NCBI GenBank assembly: GCA_027186245.1
Contig: CP114483.1
Coordinates: 30,634,642 to 30,698,641, forward strand
Source of the DNA: Coriaria nepalensis
Lineage: Eukaryota > Streptophyta > Magnoliopsida > Cucurbitales > Coriariaceae
Direction of reading: 5' to 3'
Length of the DNA stretch: 64,000 bases
The translations under genes were made by a program, and so were the position numbers. The first letter of the stretch is position 1; every line of letters begins with the position of its first letter. The notes under the pieces were generated by a model that searched no databases, had not been told where the DNA came from, and was given only the letters and a program-made list of their open reading frames with translations. Positions 17,101 through 28,041 of this stretch are shown here, in pieces.

Positions 17101-17795
17101 AAGTTCATGAAGCAGAAGAAAATAGCAATACGTTTATAATTAATTTCAACATAGAACGGAAATTTAGATGCAAACAAAAACAACAACAAATTTCAACTTA
17201 CATATGTTTAAAACATACTCAAAAACATGTTCCCAAGTCAAAGAAACACGCAACAGGGACCTTATCCTCTTACCCATGTAAAACAAAAGATGTCTGTTTT
17301 CCCATCTTTACTTTGCCCAATTACACAACTACTTTTCCTCCAAGATGCAAATAAATAAATAAAATGAAAACAAGTAAGCAATTCACTTTCTAAATGCAAA
17401 TACATAAATGGTGGAAATTTTGATAATTAATTTCCCCTCAACAAATTGATCATTCTCGGCAAAACGATCGCATACTTGAGTACTATAACATGAATACGAC
17501 GACATAATAACTATTTCTTATAAGATATGTACATAGTACATACCTCAGAGTAGAGGTGGTCGGAATCAGGAGAGGAGCCTTGAGCGGGAAGGCCGAGAGC
17601 AGCACCGATATCAGCAACAGCAGGCTGAAGCTCCTTCACAGAGAGCTTACCATCTTTGTCCCTATCAAGCTCTTGAAACTTATGGTCCACAAAATTGCTA
17701 AATACCTCTTCATTCCCAACCAACTTCATTATGTTCGAACCATCTAGAATCTGTTCACTTCCGCTGCTTTTCTTCTGCTTCAGATTAGTGGCCAT
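14148..17795 (-). CDS. EF-hand calcium-binding family protein
   Basis: Five exons on the minus strand: 17795-17544, 15742-15443, 15246-15028, 14604-14476, 14354-14148 (stop included). All junctions are GT-AG, each exon is a whole number of codons, and the product is 368 residues. The start MATNLKQKK at 17795 is the first true ATG; an apparent upstream start is TTG. A canonical EF-hand loop is at residues 44-55 (DRDKDGKLSVKE, with Asp 44, 46, 48 and Glu 55). Later loops are degenerate: PKDNHGKIS near 267-275 and DADDGK near 313-318, the latter one residue short. The phrase AVADIGAALGLPAQGSSPDSDH and the length match an uncharacterised plant family of EF-hand proteins. No signal peptide or membrane segment is seen, so it is probably cytosolic or nuclear. 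Its role is unknown; calcium binding at one site is the safe claim. Intron 1 (1.8 kb) is AT-rich with a TAAAA microsatellite. Confidence 0.92.
16520..16558. repeat. (TAAAA)n microsatellite in intron 1 of the EF-hand gene
   Basis: About seven uninterrupted copies of the pentanucleotide, followed by AATTAATTAATT. Confidence 0.9.
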
Positions 17796-19289
17796 TAATT
17801 GCAGCAATTGGGTGTGTTTTTTCCTGCGAGAGATTACAACTCACTCTCTCCTCTTTCTTGTGATTCTTGTGATTTGGCTCCTGGTCTCGTGATTTTCACA
17901 AGATAGAATGGTGTCAGTGTGTTTGTGGGAGAAGATGGGAGGAGATGAGAAGGGAGGAGATGGTTGGTATTTCCATTTTTATTGATGGGTTGCGGAGTGG
18001 ATAGATGACGACATGCTTATTTTCTTTTTTCAAAATGCTTTTTTTTTTTCCCCTTTTTTTCTTTTTTTCAGACGTAATTATCTTATAAACTTATTCTTAA
18101 CCCAATTGCACTAAGTACATCTTTAGGACACATAAAAAATTATTATTTTAGTCTTAATTAGTCGGAAATAAATTTAAAGGATTAATAAACTTTTTTCAAT
18201 AAAGATTTTACAATTTTTTTTAAATTAAATTTTGTATCTTATGTTATTGTTGATGCTATTTATCGCTTGACCAACCGGACTCCAATAAAAATGATGTTCC
18301 ATAAATGACTAATGATATATATGCATGCGTGCTAGAAATACTCAAAAGTATTTCGATCGAGAATTATTATCCTTAACTTAAGGGTTAATGATAATATTAC
18401 TAACTAGAGTCCGATCTATATTATTACTTTTCAAAAATATCCAGTGACTATATTTAGTGAATTAGTCTTTATTAAGTATCTATATATTTATTTTAGTATT
18501 CTCTAATATCAACAATTATAAGATTAATCATTCTTAAGATTTTGTTGATACTAGAAAAATTATATACATGTGGCGAGTGATAATTAGCTTATAGAATTGA
18601 AATAAATACAAATCGGTTAGTAATAATTAAACCAACAGATTAAACCAAATTTTCGATCGAGTAATAGTCAAGTTCAACCGACACAGAATATTTTACTTGG
18701 TCAAATTTTGGCCAAGAGTTTGTTTCCCTTCAAGGAAACTAAAATGCCATAAGATCGGTTAAGTGGTATGAAAAATAATCATAGATTGTTCACTTATGAA
18801 CGTGGCCTATAACGGTATATTGGTGCCTAAAAAGAGGGAAATGGGTTTTGAATTCAATTTTATTACGAGAGTGTCATCCGTAAGTTGCCTATAAATACTA
18901 GGCTTGGTGGACGGTAAAAGGATCAACACTTGATCAAAATACATAGGAAAAACACATTACTTTTGCAAAATTCCACTATTGGTATGTCTGATCAGCACGT
19001 GTTCTGTTTCTTTTCCTCTAGGAAGTATGTCTTTATTTTCCTAAGATCTGTGCTTAGGAAAAATAATTAGAGTATCAGATTCTCACCTAAGTGATGGTCT
19101 TAATCTATTGTTTACGGACAAGATGCTTATGTCTCTTACTTTTTTTTCTTTTTAGTTTCTTCATTTATCGTTGTTTAGGAGTAGAGATAACTTAGATTTA
19201 ATTTTTTTTGTTAGTGTAGATGTGTAATTCGGATTTTACTTTGCTCAGTATTCTTAATTAATTCATCTTTTTAAAGCTTTATTTCCATT
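17796..19289. other. EF-hand gene upstream region and possible LTR fragment
   Basis: 17796-18000 is the purine-rich (on the plus strand) 5' leader and proximal promoter of the minus-strand EF-hand gene. From about 18240 to 19150 there is no gene; a plus-strand TATAAATA at 18890-18897 followed by a compact leader-like segment resembles the U3/R part of an LTR, but I found no partner copy in the window. Confidence 0.3.
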
Positions 19290-20022
19290 ATCTTTTCTTT
19301 TTTTCCCAAACCGAGTTCTCGGTCTCGAACTACATAAACCTATCTGAGTTCTTCGTTTCAGATCAATTTCTTATGATTAATCAATTCTACTTTTAGTTTC
19401 AACCCATTATGCATGAACTGAAGATTTGAAGCACAAGGGCAGTGTTGATTCTTACCATAAATTGTTCTTAGCTGGTATACTCTATTTTGGATGAACTGCT
19501 CGCATCCTGGTCTGTAAGCTTAGAAATTTCTGATTTGTCTTTTGTTGATTCTCGACTATGAAGAACGAACATAAATTTCTGATTTCGGTTTGAGATTTCG
19601 CATGGGCTAAGGGAAGGAGAGAAATTTCTGGATACTGGAGCTTCTGGGTTTGTAATTCGAAAAACGAAGTGGCAGGTAGGTTTTAGCTTCTTAATTAAAC
19701 TTACCATTGGGCTGGTTGCTATTGATGGCCAAATTTGAATATCTCTTCATGTTTATCTTTTAGCATGAGGGATTTGAAGGATGACCAATGAACCCACTGC
19801 CTCTATTTTCTATATTAACCATTGCCGTATAACATTATTATTATATTACAATTTTTCATTTGTCTAAATTTTTAAAGAAAATTTTCTCTTTGGATTTCTC
19901 TCAACCCCTTTCTCACCATCCCCTCAAAAATTTTACTAGTAACCATAAGAAAACTTTTTCCTTAAAGTATTTAGATTACAACTTCGTCTAATTCTAGGAA
20001 GTAGAAAAATTGAGATATTACA
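19290..20022 (-). repeat. Truncated 3' LTR of the gypsy element
   Basis: Begins on the minus strand with TGTAATATCTCAATTTTT at 20022 and stays collinear with 23572-22840 (shared phrases include CAACCCATTATGCATGAA and TTGATTCTCGACT on the plus strand). Homology is lost near 19290. Confidence 0.8.
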
Positions 20023-20099
20023 AATCCCTACAACTTACAAAAGTTTCGTCCTCGAAACTTAGAATAACTTTGGGAATTTAGTTCTCATATTTTCTTCTT

Positions 20100-20700
20100 T
20101 TTCCTAGGTTGCTTCCTCTATTTTCAGACTCTACCACAAGACTTTAACTAAAAGAATAGTCTTATTCCTTAATATTTTTTCTCTCATATCTAATATCAAC
20201 ACCGGCTTCTTTTCATATGAATTTTTTTTCTAACTTTTATCGGTTCATGCTGCAATACATGGGAACGATCTGAGACATACTTTCTCAGCATCGAGACATG
20301 AAACACATCATACACTTCTAATAAATTTTACGGTAGTGCCAATCTGTATGCTACTTTACCTATCCTCTCAAGAATCACGAAAGGTCTAATGTAATGAGAA
20401 CTTAACTTTCCATTATTCCCAAATTGCATTATCCCTTTCAATGGCCTTACCTTTAGGAAGACTAGATCACCTACTTGAAACTCAAGCGGCCGTCTTCTCC
20501 TATATGCATAACTTTTCTAGCGACTGTGCGATTTTCATCCCTTGATAAATCTTTTCAATTCCTTCTGTTGTCGTTGCGATAATGTCTATACTTAATAGCC
20601 ACGTCTTCCCAACTTCGTGCCAATGAATTGAAGATCTACACTTTCTTCCTTTGTTGATCTCCATGGACTGTTGGTATTGGGGATTGGACAAAACTTTATA
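20100..20700 (-). pseudogene. Gypsy integrase C-terminal region
   Basis: Minus-strand frames give PLEFQVGDLVFLKVRPLKG, then GKLSSHYIRPFVILERIG, KVAYRLALP and VYDVFHVSMLRKYV. This is the conserved tail of Ty3-gypsy polyproteins after the integrase core. A stop follows KVAYRLALP and there are frame changes, so it is not functional. Confidence 0.75.
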
Positions 20701-20810
20701 TTCCCACAGTCATTTTGCTCTTGTTCTCTTTTTGATAGCTTCTTTCTTTTCCTTTTCTAGGATATTTCGTGCACTATCTATCCTCGTAGCTTTATGAGCT
20801 GCCTTCGAAA

Positions 20811-21500
20811 ATGGTATGTCTTCTAAATCCGCAACCTTTAAATCTTTGCGAGTGTCAGGGTCCAAGACTTTTAAAATGCTTCACTTTTAATGTATTCATA
20901 GCCATCAGATGCGGTGCATGCTTTGACAATTCATTGAACTTTCTCAACAGTTTTTCCATCGACATGTTACCCCTTTGCAAGTTTGAGAATTCTCTCTCCT
21001 TTTCTTCTAACAAGGACATGGTTATATACTTCTCTTCTAGCAATTTTTGAAAATCCATTCATGTCATGGTTCCAATTTCATGGATGCTAATCATAGTGTC
21101 CTACCAATAACTGGCATCATCGTGTAACAAGCACACGATGCAATATACCTTCTCATTGTCGGGGACTTTTGCATAGTCAAACAACCTCTGCATTGTTATG
21201 ATCCAATTCTCCGCTATTTTTGGATCGTGACCACTAGAGAATTCTAGAGGTTTATACTTCATAAAATTCTTGGCTGTAAGGCTTGTATTTTCCCCATGCT
21301 GAAGGGATACTCCTTAGTGTTGCTATTGGAGCAACATTTCTTGTAGTTGTCATTGTTGTTCGAGCAAGGCTTCCAACATCACCCCTGTCTTTGAGTCAAG
21401 CTCCTTTATTCACTCAATTCTCGTTGGTTAGGGTCATTAGCCGAACTACTAGCCCATCTACTAGAAGACTCACTAGCTGCATCTTTCCAGTACAGCTATC
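20811..21500 (-). pseudogene. Gypsy gag (retrotransposon gag domain) remnant
   Basis: Minus-strand reading gives FMKYKPLEFSSGHDPKIAEN, then IITMQRLFDYAKVPDNEKV, CLLHDDASYW, a stop, and (20855-21058) FSNLQRGNMSMEKLLRKFNE followed by LSKHAPHLMA. This is the standard order of the plant gypsy capsid domain. At least two in-frame stops. Confidence 0.75.
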
Positions 21501-21646
21501 CTAGATTTGTGCAAAAATCTAGATAGCAATTAGATTCAAAATTAAATTAAATCATTTCTCTAATACTATTATACTTACAATAAATGAAGCTGTCACCTGC
21601 GTGTCATGTACATATGGGTTTTTCCTATAGAATCCTTTAACACAAT

Positions 21647-21658
21647 GCTCTAATACCA
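21647..21658 (-). other. Primer-binding site of the gypsy element
   Basis: TGGTATTAGAGC on the minus strand, three bases inside the 5' LTR end. It differs by one base from TGGTATCAGAGC, the complement of the 3' end of initiator methionine tRNA. Confidence 0.7.
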
Positions 21659-21661
21659 CTC

Positions 21662-23572
21662 TGTAACGACCCTCCTCCCACTAGCTATATTACTCATTGA
21701 ATTTCCTTTTCGAAAATGGTTATTCTTATTATTAACTTAAATATAACCAGTAGGGGCATTACCTACTAACCCGAAAACCTATTAGATGAAAATACGGAGA
21801 AATTTTAAACTTTCCAACACTCCGTTTTAATAACTCTCAGCAGCGAAATAAACATAAAAGATAAGATTATCTATATATATTTTGATAATCTTTACAACTC
21901 TGTTATCAAAAGAAAGTCTTATTTTTGAATTTCTCAAAATGTGATAAAGATGCCTTTTCAAAAATTTACATCCTTACTTTTCTGTCTCCCTACAGGTCAG
22001 GCCCATATGTACTCCACACCAAGTTAATCACGCTTCACTCACCCTGTTCTGGAACTACTATCTTTCCTTTCTTACGCTCACCTACAAATACAAGCAACTA
22101 CTATGAGCTAAAAAGCTCAGTAAGTAAAGGTCTTATTTTAGATGCGCAAAACATATTCAAATACATTGTAAAAACTCTATTGAATAGTTTTGTAAACTCT
22201 TCTAAAACTTTATATGCAAATGAGATACTATTTCTATTATGGTTCCTGAGGATGTTGTCGTTGGCTCTTTTATGATCTATGGTCCTCTATGACCAAAAAT
22301 AACTGTGATGAATGACTCCGCTCAATCCGTCCTATTGTAGGTGAGACTTTACTTATCTATATAGTATGCCCTATCTTGGCCGAAGCCTACTACAATCCCT
22401 CTGACTTTTGCCAACTACTAACCTTGCCAGACATGTGTTTTCATCTTAGTAAGAATTTGATTCTCAATTCTACTTAAAAACACATAGTTTACTTAAGCTG
22501 CTGAAAATTCTATTTCTGCTAATAGTACCCGTCGACCCAGTCTACCCATTGAGGATTTCTCCTACTAAGGCGTCGAGCCATCAACCTCGTCGACCTTGTC
22601 GATCCTATCAGTGCCTTCGACCCTTCAAGTGTTTCACACACTGAAGGCATCGAGGGGTTGACCCGGTCGACCCCCCTTTGATCCATTGACCCTTCTTTTA
22701 TTTTACTCAACATGTCAAGAGCCCTTTTCGGATCGAAAACATTTCCTAGACCGTGTACTTTTCCTTCAGATCAAGGTCTCTTCTTCTTCAGACTGAGGCC
22801 TCATATACTTCTCTCGGTCTGAGTTCCCGATCCGACAGCGATCTTTTCCTTTCTTCCCAGACCGAGTACTCGGTCTTGAACGACAGAAACCTATCCGAGC
22901 TCTTTGTTTTAGGTCGATTTCTTATGTTTTATCAATTCTACTCTTACTTTCAACCCATTATGCATGAATTGAAGATTTCAAGTACTAGGGCAGTGGTGAT
23001 TCTTACTAGGAACTATTCTTGGCTAGTATACTCTGTTTCAGATGAATTGCTTCCTCCTAGTTTGTAAGCTTGGAAATTTCTGCTTTCTCTTTCATTGATT
23101 CTCGACTGTGAAGAACGAATGGAAATTTCTGATTTTGGTTCGAGATTTCACATGGGCTAAGGGCCTTAGAGAAAATTTTTAATACTAGAGCTTCTAGGTT
23201 CATAATTCGAAATACGAAGTGGCAGTTGGGTCTTAACTTCTTAATTAAGCTTACTATGTGGCTGGTTGCTATTGATGGCCAAATTTTAATATATCTTTAT
23301 ATTTATCTCTTAGCATGAGAGATTTGAAGGCTGATTAATGAACCTACCGCCTCTGTTTTCTTTGTTTAATGTTGCAGTATAACATTATCATTATATTAAA
23401 ATTTTTCATTTGTCTAAACTTTTAACGACAAATTTATCTTTTAATTTCTCTCAACCTGTTTTTCACCTTCTGCTCAAAATTTTTAATACAAAGCATAAGA
23501 CAACTTTTTCCTTAAAGTATTTAGACTACAACTTGGTCTAATTCTAGGAAGTATAAAAATTGGGATATTACA
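21662..23572 (-). repeat. 5' LTR of the gypsy element (1.9 kb)
   Basis: On the minus strand it starts TGTAATATCCC and ends GGTCGTTACA, so the ends are the usual TG...CA within a short inverted TGTAA/TTACA. It contains a patch at 22525-22690 rich in GTCGACC and GTCGAG words with local inverted symmetry. Confidence 0.75.
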
Positions 23573-24330
23573 CATACGCTTGTGGATTTCCTAATGGTGG
23601 TTTCCTAGCAGCACTAAGGTAACCACTGCCACCCTTTCAACCGACCTACTAGTAGCTCTGGCTCTTTATGCCGCCATGCTGCTAGGGAATCATCCTTTAG
23701 ACCGCGGGCCACAATTCCCTCAACAAGCTTGGGCTCCGTTTGTGCAACCAAGGATCGCTCCAACGACAATCAATAGGGATATGATCTATAACATCGTTCA
23801 AGAAATGTACGGCTTAGCTGCTAAGTAATAGTCGCGGCTGGCCTATCATAAACCGTACCTAAACAAAGTCAACAAAGAGCCATTCCCTCATGGTTATAGG
23901 GTCCCTCAAACTTTAATATTTTCTCAAGCAAATTCAATCGATGGTCGAGCATGGTTGCCGATTCACAGTCAAATGCAAAGAGGCCGGTGCTAACAACTCA
24001 CTCTGGCTATGACTATTTGGAAAGTCTCTCAAGGGAAGGCTTTCGTATGGTATACATGATTCCTGCCAAACTGCATTCAAGCTTGGCAAGAAATGAAACA
24101 ATATTTCCATACTCAGTTTATCAGGTCCAATTGGAGGTGACAATGGTCTACTATGCTTGCCTATATCAAAAGAAGGGAGAATTGATCGATGCCTACCTAG
24201 CTCAATTCAACCTAAAGCACAATCGATGCTATGTGAGTCTCGATGATCCCAAGTTCATGAAGTTAGCTATTAAAGACTCGATATCAAACTTCGCAAGAAG
24301 TTCGAATATCAATTTCTTTTGAAGATCGTA
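23573..24330 (+). pseudogene. Ty3-gypsy gag remnant (second element)
   Basis: Forward frames give FPQQAWAPFVQPRIAPTTI, then after stops PFPHGYRVPQTLIFSQAN, NCIQAWQEMKQYFHTQF, and from 24150 LYQKKGELIDAYLAQFN and HNRCYVSLDDPKFMKLAIKD. This matches the capsid core of another gypsy lineage, different from the minus-strand gag beside it. Several frame changes; an A-run follows at 24335-24352. No LTR was identified. Confidence 0.65.
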
Positions 24331-25009
24331 AGTTAAAAAAAAAAAAAAAAAAGAGCTTTTTCCAAGATCGAGTTTTATAGGAAAACTATTTACACACAAA
24401 GTCCATGGTATAGCTGGATCTACCGATGAAGGCGTTGTATGACAGAAAATGCAAAAGGATTCAGACACTGTTGAAGTCTGAAATGTGATCGTACGGAGAA
24501 GTTAAGGGAAGAAGAGGGACGAAGACGAGAAGGGAATGACTGATAAGTTGATTTAGAAAGGAATTCTTACCCATTTTCGATTATCGGAGAAAAGGAAAGA
24601 AACTCTGCCATTGCATTTGAGCTTCCATTGCAGGATGGTCCATCTCTATAGTGGTTTCGACGCACGAGTTGCACGAAGTGGGGAACCATTTAGCTCAGCA
24701 CGAATTGAGGATGATGGGAGATAAAAGTTGAAACCAGCGAGCTTAGGATTAGAAGTTTGATTTTTGGCCAAAGTTTGGGTGGTTGGATAATTTTTTAAAT
24801 GTTTCAGATTTAATTTTTATTTTACTTTTTATTAATGACTAAACGGTCACATATATGGACCCACAAAAACGCCACAAAGACATCAGAAGGTATGAATTAA
24901 CTAAAACACAAATCAGATGTCTAGTGGGTTGCATGAAACCCTGAAATTTAACCAAATTAAAGATCTCATTTTGGAGAGAATTTAGGTCTCTAATTAAAAA
25001 TCATTACAC
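24331..25009. other. Intergenic DNA downstream of AMS
   Basis: An 18-base A-run (24335-24352), then moderately complex sequence in which I see no gene. The AMS 3' untranslated region lies just below 25010. Confidence 0.45.
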
Positions 25010-27588
25010 TTAATGAAGATGAAGGAAGTGGTGGTCGTGAAACTGATGGTGGTGGTGGTGTTGATGGCTAAAGTCCATGTTCCCTTCGTTCACTGATTGC
25101 TTGGGCATTTCAGGCGGTTGCCCTCGAGATGGGTTCCGAGTAAGCTCGAGCAAGGAGTCTCTCACATATTCAGCTTGAAACATTTCACTATCCTCCTTCT
25201 ACAATGCATCCAAACAATATTATTAGGAACATACAAAACCCTAAGTAGGGACGAACATGGTTACCAATTAATAGCTTGTCATATATCCAATAAAATATAT
25301 TGTTTACCTTTACTTGGAGAACATTAGATACCAGTTTCCGAAAGCTGGTCACATTTGCATGTGTCACTTCAAGGCCTAGGGAATTCAAACCCTCCATTAA
25401 CCTTGCAAATCCTCCAGGCTTGTGCTCACAGAAAACCTTAACAAAGAAATCGTTTCCATCTATTTGAGCAACTTCCACTTGAGGCTGCAATTTCATTCAA
25501 TTCCATTTTAGCACTTCTTTTAATATAATCTATAGCAATTAATTAATTGAAGGAATTTCTCACCTCCATTTGATGTGCCTTATCATTTGAAGTTTCCGAA
25601 TCCTGATTACGATCCAATGTGCTCCCTCTGCTCATTGCTGATCCCAAATTGTAGCCATTTGGAGCTTTATGATCATGTTCAAGTTTCGGTCCGAGAATTA
25701 CTCCGATTTGGGAATCTAACTCTGATTGAATGTTGCTGTTATTGCTTTCATTGTTAGGGTTCATGGTGGTGATCGCGTTAGAACCTTGATTATTATCTAA
25801 ATCTTCTTCGAGTTCGTCTTCCAGATCTTTCACTTGCTTTTGCAACTCTTGCACAAAGTCGATCGCATCCCCTAATATTGAAGCTCTGTCCAACTAAAAT
25901 TCTAAAATAATCATTTAAATCGGCATTTCGAATTTAAATTTCTCGTGGTAAATATAATCCTCATTAAGTGAATACTAATGTGGACTAAAGTTTTATGTGC
26001 TGAAACTGGATTTTAAGCTATAGCTGTTTTTTCTTGCGTTTACAAGAAAATGAATAAGGGAGCCTATAAAGAAATTCGAGGCACTAATTTAATTACCTTA
26101 GTGATGTTTGGAACCAGGGCTCTTAGGTGATAAAGCCTTTCATTCAGCTTCTTTCTTCTCTTCCGTTCTGCCACCAGATTCTTACATTGACCCTTCCCGT
26201 TTCTCCGCCTGTATTTCACATCTTCCTCATCATCAATCTGATCACTGCAATCAGAGATCGAACCTGACCTACCATTCCCCATCGTCACCAAATCCTTTTG
26301 GTCCCCTTTCTGTTCTAGGTTGTTTCCAAAGGGATCAAACTCAATATTACGCAACGATGCTTCTTCATTAATAATCTCTTGAAACCCATTCGGTTCATAC
26401 ATCACTGCTTCTTCATTTTTGGTCTTGTTGTCTTCAGGTGCGTACTGAAATTGTTGCAAGAAATTCATTCGAGAGCTACATAGACCGAATCTATCCGATG
26501 ATATTTCATATGTTGTTGAGGGGGGAATAGGGGGTTGGCAAATTTGATCATTATTGTTTGGATCGTTATGATCAGCATGTTGATCTTCATGTGTAGAGAG
26601 TGGCTTTGATTGAATATCATTAATCGTGTAATTTACATGATTAGCTGGAGCGAAGCTCTTTTCGCCTGAATCAATCACGGCTTCTTGATCTTTTCGGAGG
26701 GTACATTGGTCAATGATAAAATCTAAGACAAGCTGGTTTTCAGATACCTGCAGATTCATTTAAAATTATACAGCAACAAACCTTTAATGCAGAAGAACAT
26801 AGAAAGAATATGAATAAACGTGAGTAAGAAAGTAATGAAGATACATGCGACCATACATGTTTGTTAACAAAAAGTTCAAGTAGCCCAAATGATAGTGGGA
26901 TCAAAATCTTGCTCCCAAGTGTTTCCTGACAGGATTGAATAGGAAGCAAGAAAGAGAAAAACCAAAATGTAGAATAATATTAGCAGAATAGAAAGTACTA
27001 ATGCAGTAGGAGAGCAATAGAAGTTTAATTACCTGTTGTAAACTTGAATCAGAGCTATTACTAGAGAAATTTAACCATCTAGGCTGATTGGATAGCAGCG
27101 TTTGTAGGTAAATCCTGTAAATGAGTACTAATTCACATATATAATATGACATACATAGAGGAACAAATATTTGAAACTGAAGTTGTACGTACCCTGCGGA
27201 GTCTAGCGGCATGGAAGAAGGAAGTTGTGAGAGAAGATCACAAGCATTGGTTCTTGGGTGTTGTTGAAGCATAGTATCCCTACACTCAAACACTACATGA
27301 GGAGAAACTGGGAAATATAGCTCTCCACCATTTTGAGTATTGCTGTAATTAGTTCCACCGCAACAACAATCCAGCAACTCAATACACCTAAATTAAGTAC
27401 AATCACAACTCAAGTCAGAAAGAGAGGAAGATAGAGAGAGAGTGTGTGTGTTGTGTGTCAAGTATTAATGTTTCCTTCAAATTAGTACTCAACCTTTGGT
27501 CCTCATTCAGTTTCCAGAAAACACAGTAATCCCAGCCATTCAAACCCACGAAGGGTCTTAGTTTCTCCATCAGATTTTGTATCATCAT
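25010..27588 (-). CDS. AMS: bHLH transcription factor ABORTED MICROSPORES (AMS)
   Basis: Nuclear bHLH regulator of tapetum function and pollen-wall formation; loss of AMS causes male sterility in model plants (family knowledge). Eight minus-strand exons: 27588-27494, 27387-27193, 27114-27033, 26925-26857, 26747-26097, 25893-25564, 25484-25308, 25198-25010 (TAA 25012-25010). All introns are GT-AG and phases fit, giving 595 residues. The start MMIQNLMEKLRPFVG aligns with the AMS N terminus, followed by the CCCGGT and HPRTNACDLLSQLP segments of the bHLH-MYC N domain (about 1-147). The basic helix-loop-helix spans about 334-385 (KNLVAERKRRKKLNERL, then LDRASILGDAIDFVQELQKQ). Glu341 and Arg345 contact an E-box, while Asn337 replaces the His of G-box binders, as usual in this subgroup. 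An ACT-like domain covers about 475-533 (PQVEVAQIDGNDFFVKV, EHKPGGFARLMEGLNSLGLE) and the tail is His-rich (HQHHHHHQFHDHH), an AMS hallmark. Intact. Confidence 0.95.
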
Positions 27589-28013
27589 GATGATATGATC
27601 ATGTCAATATTCCCTGCAATAATACAAAAATAAGCTTAATTGTGAAATCAGTAACGGTGCAGTATATCAAAAATGCACATGCAAAAAATAAATAAATAAA
27701 GGGTAATCAGAAAGCGATCTGACAGAGAGAGGAAATCATGGATGATGATACATAATTGAACTATCAATTCTTACTGAGAAAAGAGAAAAAATTAAAATTA
27801 AAATTATAAATAAATAAAAATAAAAAAAGGAAAAAGAGAAAAACGTGAGCAAGCTAGGTAGCAAGTTAGGTATCTCCTTCTTCCCTGATCAATGCTTATA
27901 TTTAGAGTTAGCGAGCTAGGTATCTCCTTCTTCCCTGATCAATGCTTATATTTAGGGTTCTTGGTTCGTTAGATTGGTAGGTGAAGTGCAGTTCATGCAT
28001 GCATGAGAGAGAA
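27589..28013 (-). promoter_or_regulatory. AMS leader and proximal promoter
   Basis: Upstream of the AMS start. A minus-strand TATTATTGCAG just upstream (near 27615) could be the acceptor of an intron in the 5' leader. Further up are two copies of a TATA-like AAATATAAG inside a tandem duplication. No transcript start can be fixed from sequence alone. Confidence 0.45.
27861..27960. repeat. 50-bp tandem duplication upstream of AMS
   Basis: 27861-27910 and 27911-27960 are nearly identical (shared core TATCTCCTTCTTCCCTGATC then AATGCTTATATTTAG), differing at a few bases near the unit ends. On the AMS (minus) strand each copy contains CTAAATATAAG, a possible TATA box, about 300 bases before the start codon. 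Confidence 0.9.
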
Positions 28014-28041
28014 ATATATATATATATATATATATATATAT
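28014..28041. repeat. (TA)n microsatellite
   Basis: Uninterrupted AT/TA dinucleotides. A similar run lies at 28369-28391 and a (TAAAA)n run at 28295-28320. Confidence 0.9.

Larger units (their letters stand above)
19290..23572 (-). mobile_element. Internally deleted Ty3-gypsy retrotransposon
   Basis: On the minus strand the order is 5' LTR (23572-21662), primer-binding site (21658-21647, TGGTATTAGAGC, one base from the usual initiator-tRNA-Met complement), gag (about 21500-20820), the C-terminal part of pol (about 20700-20100), and the start of the 3' LTR (20022 down to about 19290). Protease, reverse transcriptase, RNase H and the integrase core are missing between gag and the integrase tail. 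The 3' LTR matches only about the first 730 bases of the 1.9-kb 5' LTR, then homology stops. It is non-autonomous and broken by several stops. Confidence 0.8.

Noticed and set aside
17511..17807. Apparent start of the EF-hand protein four codons upstream of MATNL
   Set aside because: The upstream codon is TTG, and the apparent tail past 17544 is intron. The ATG at 17795 and the donor at 17543 fit the family.
24335..24352. A-run as the poly(A) tail of a retroposed gene
   Set aside because: The upstream sequence is gypsy gag, no target duplication is evident, and similar runs are common here.
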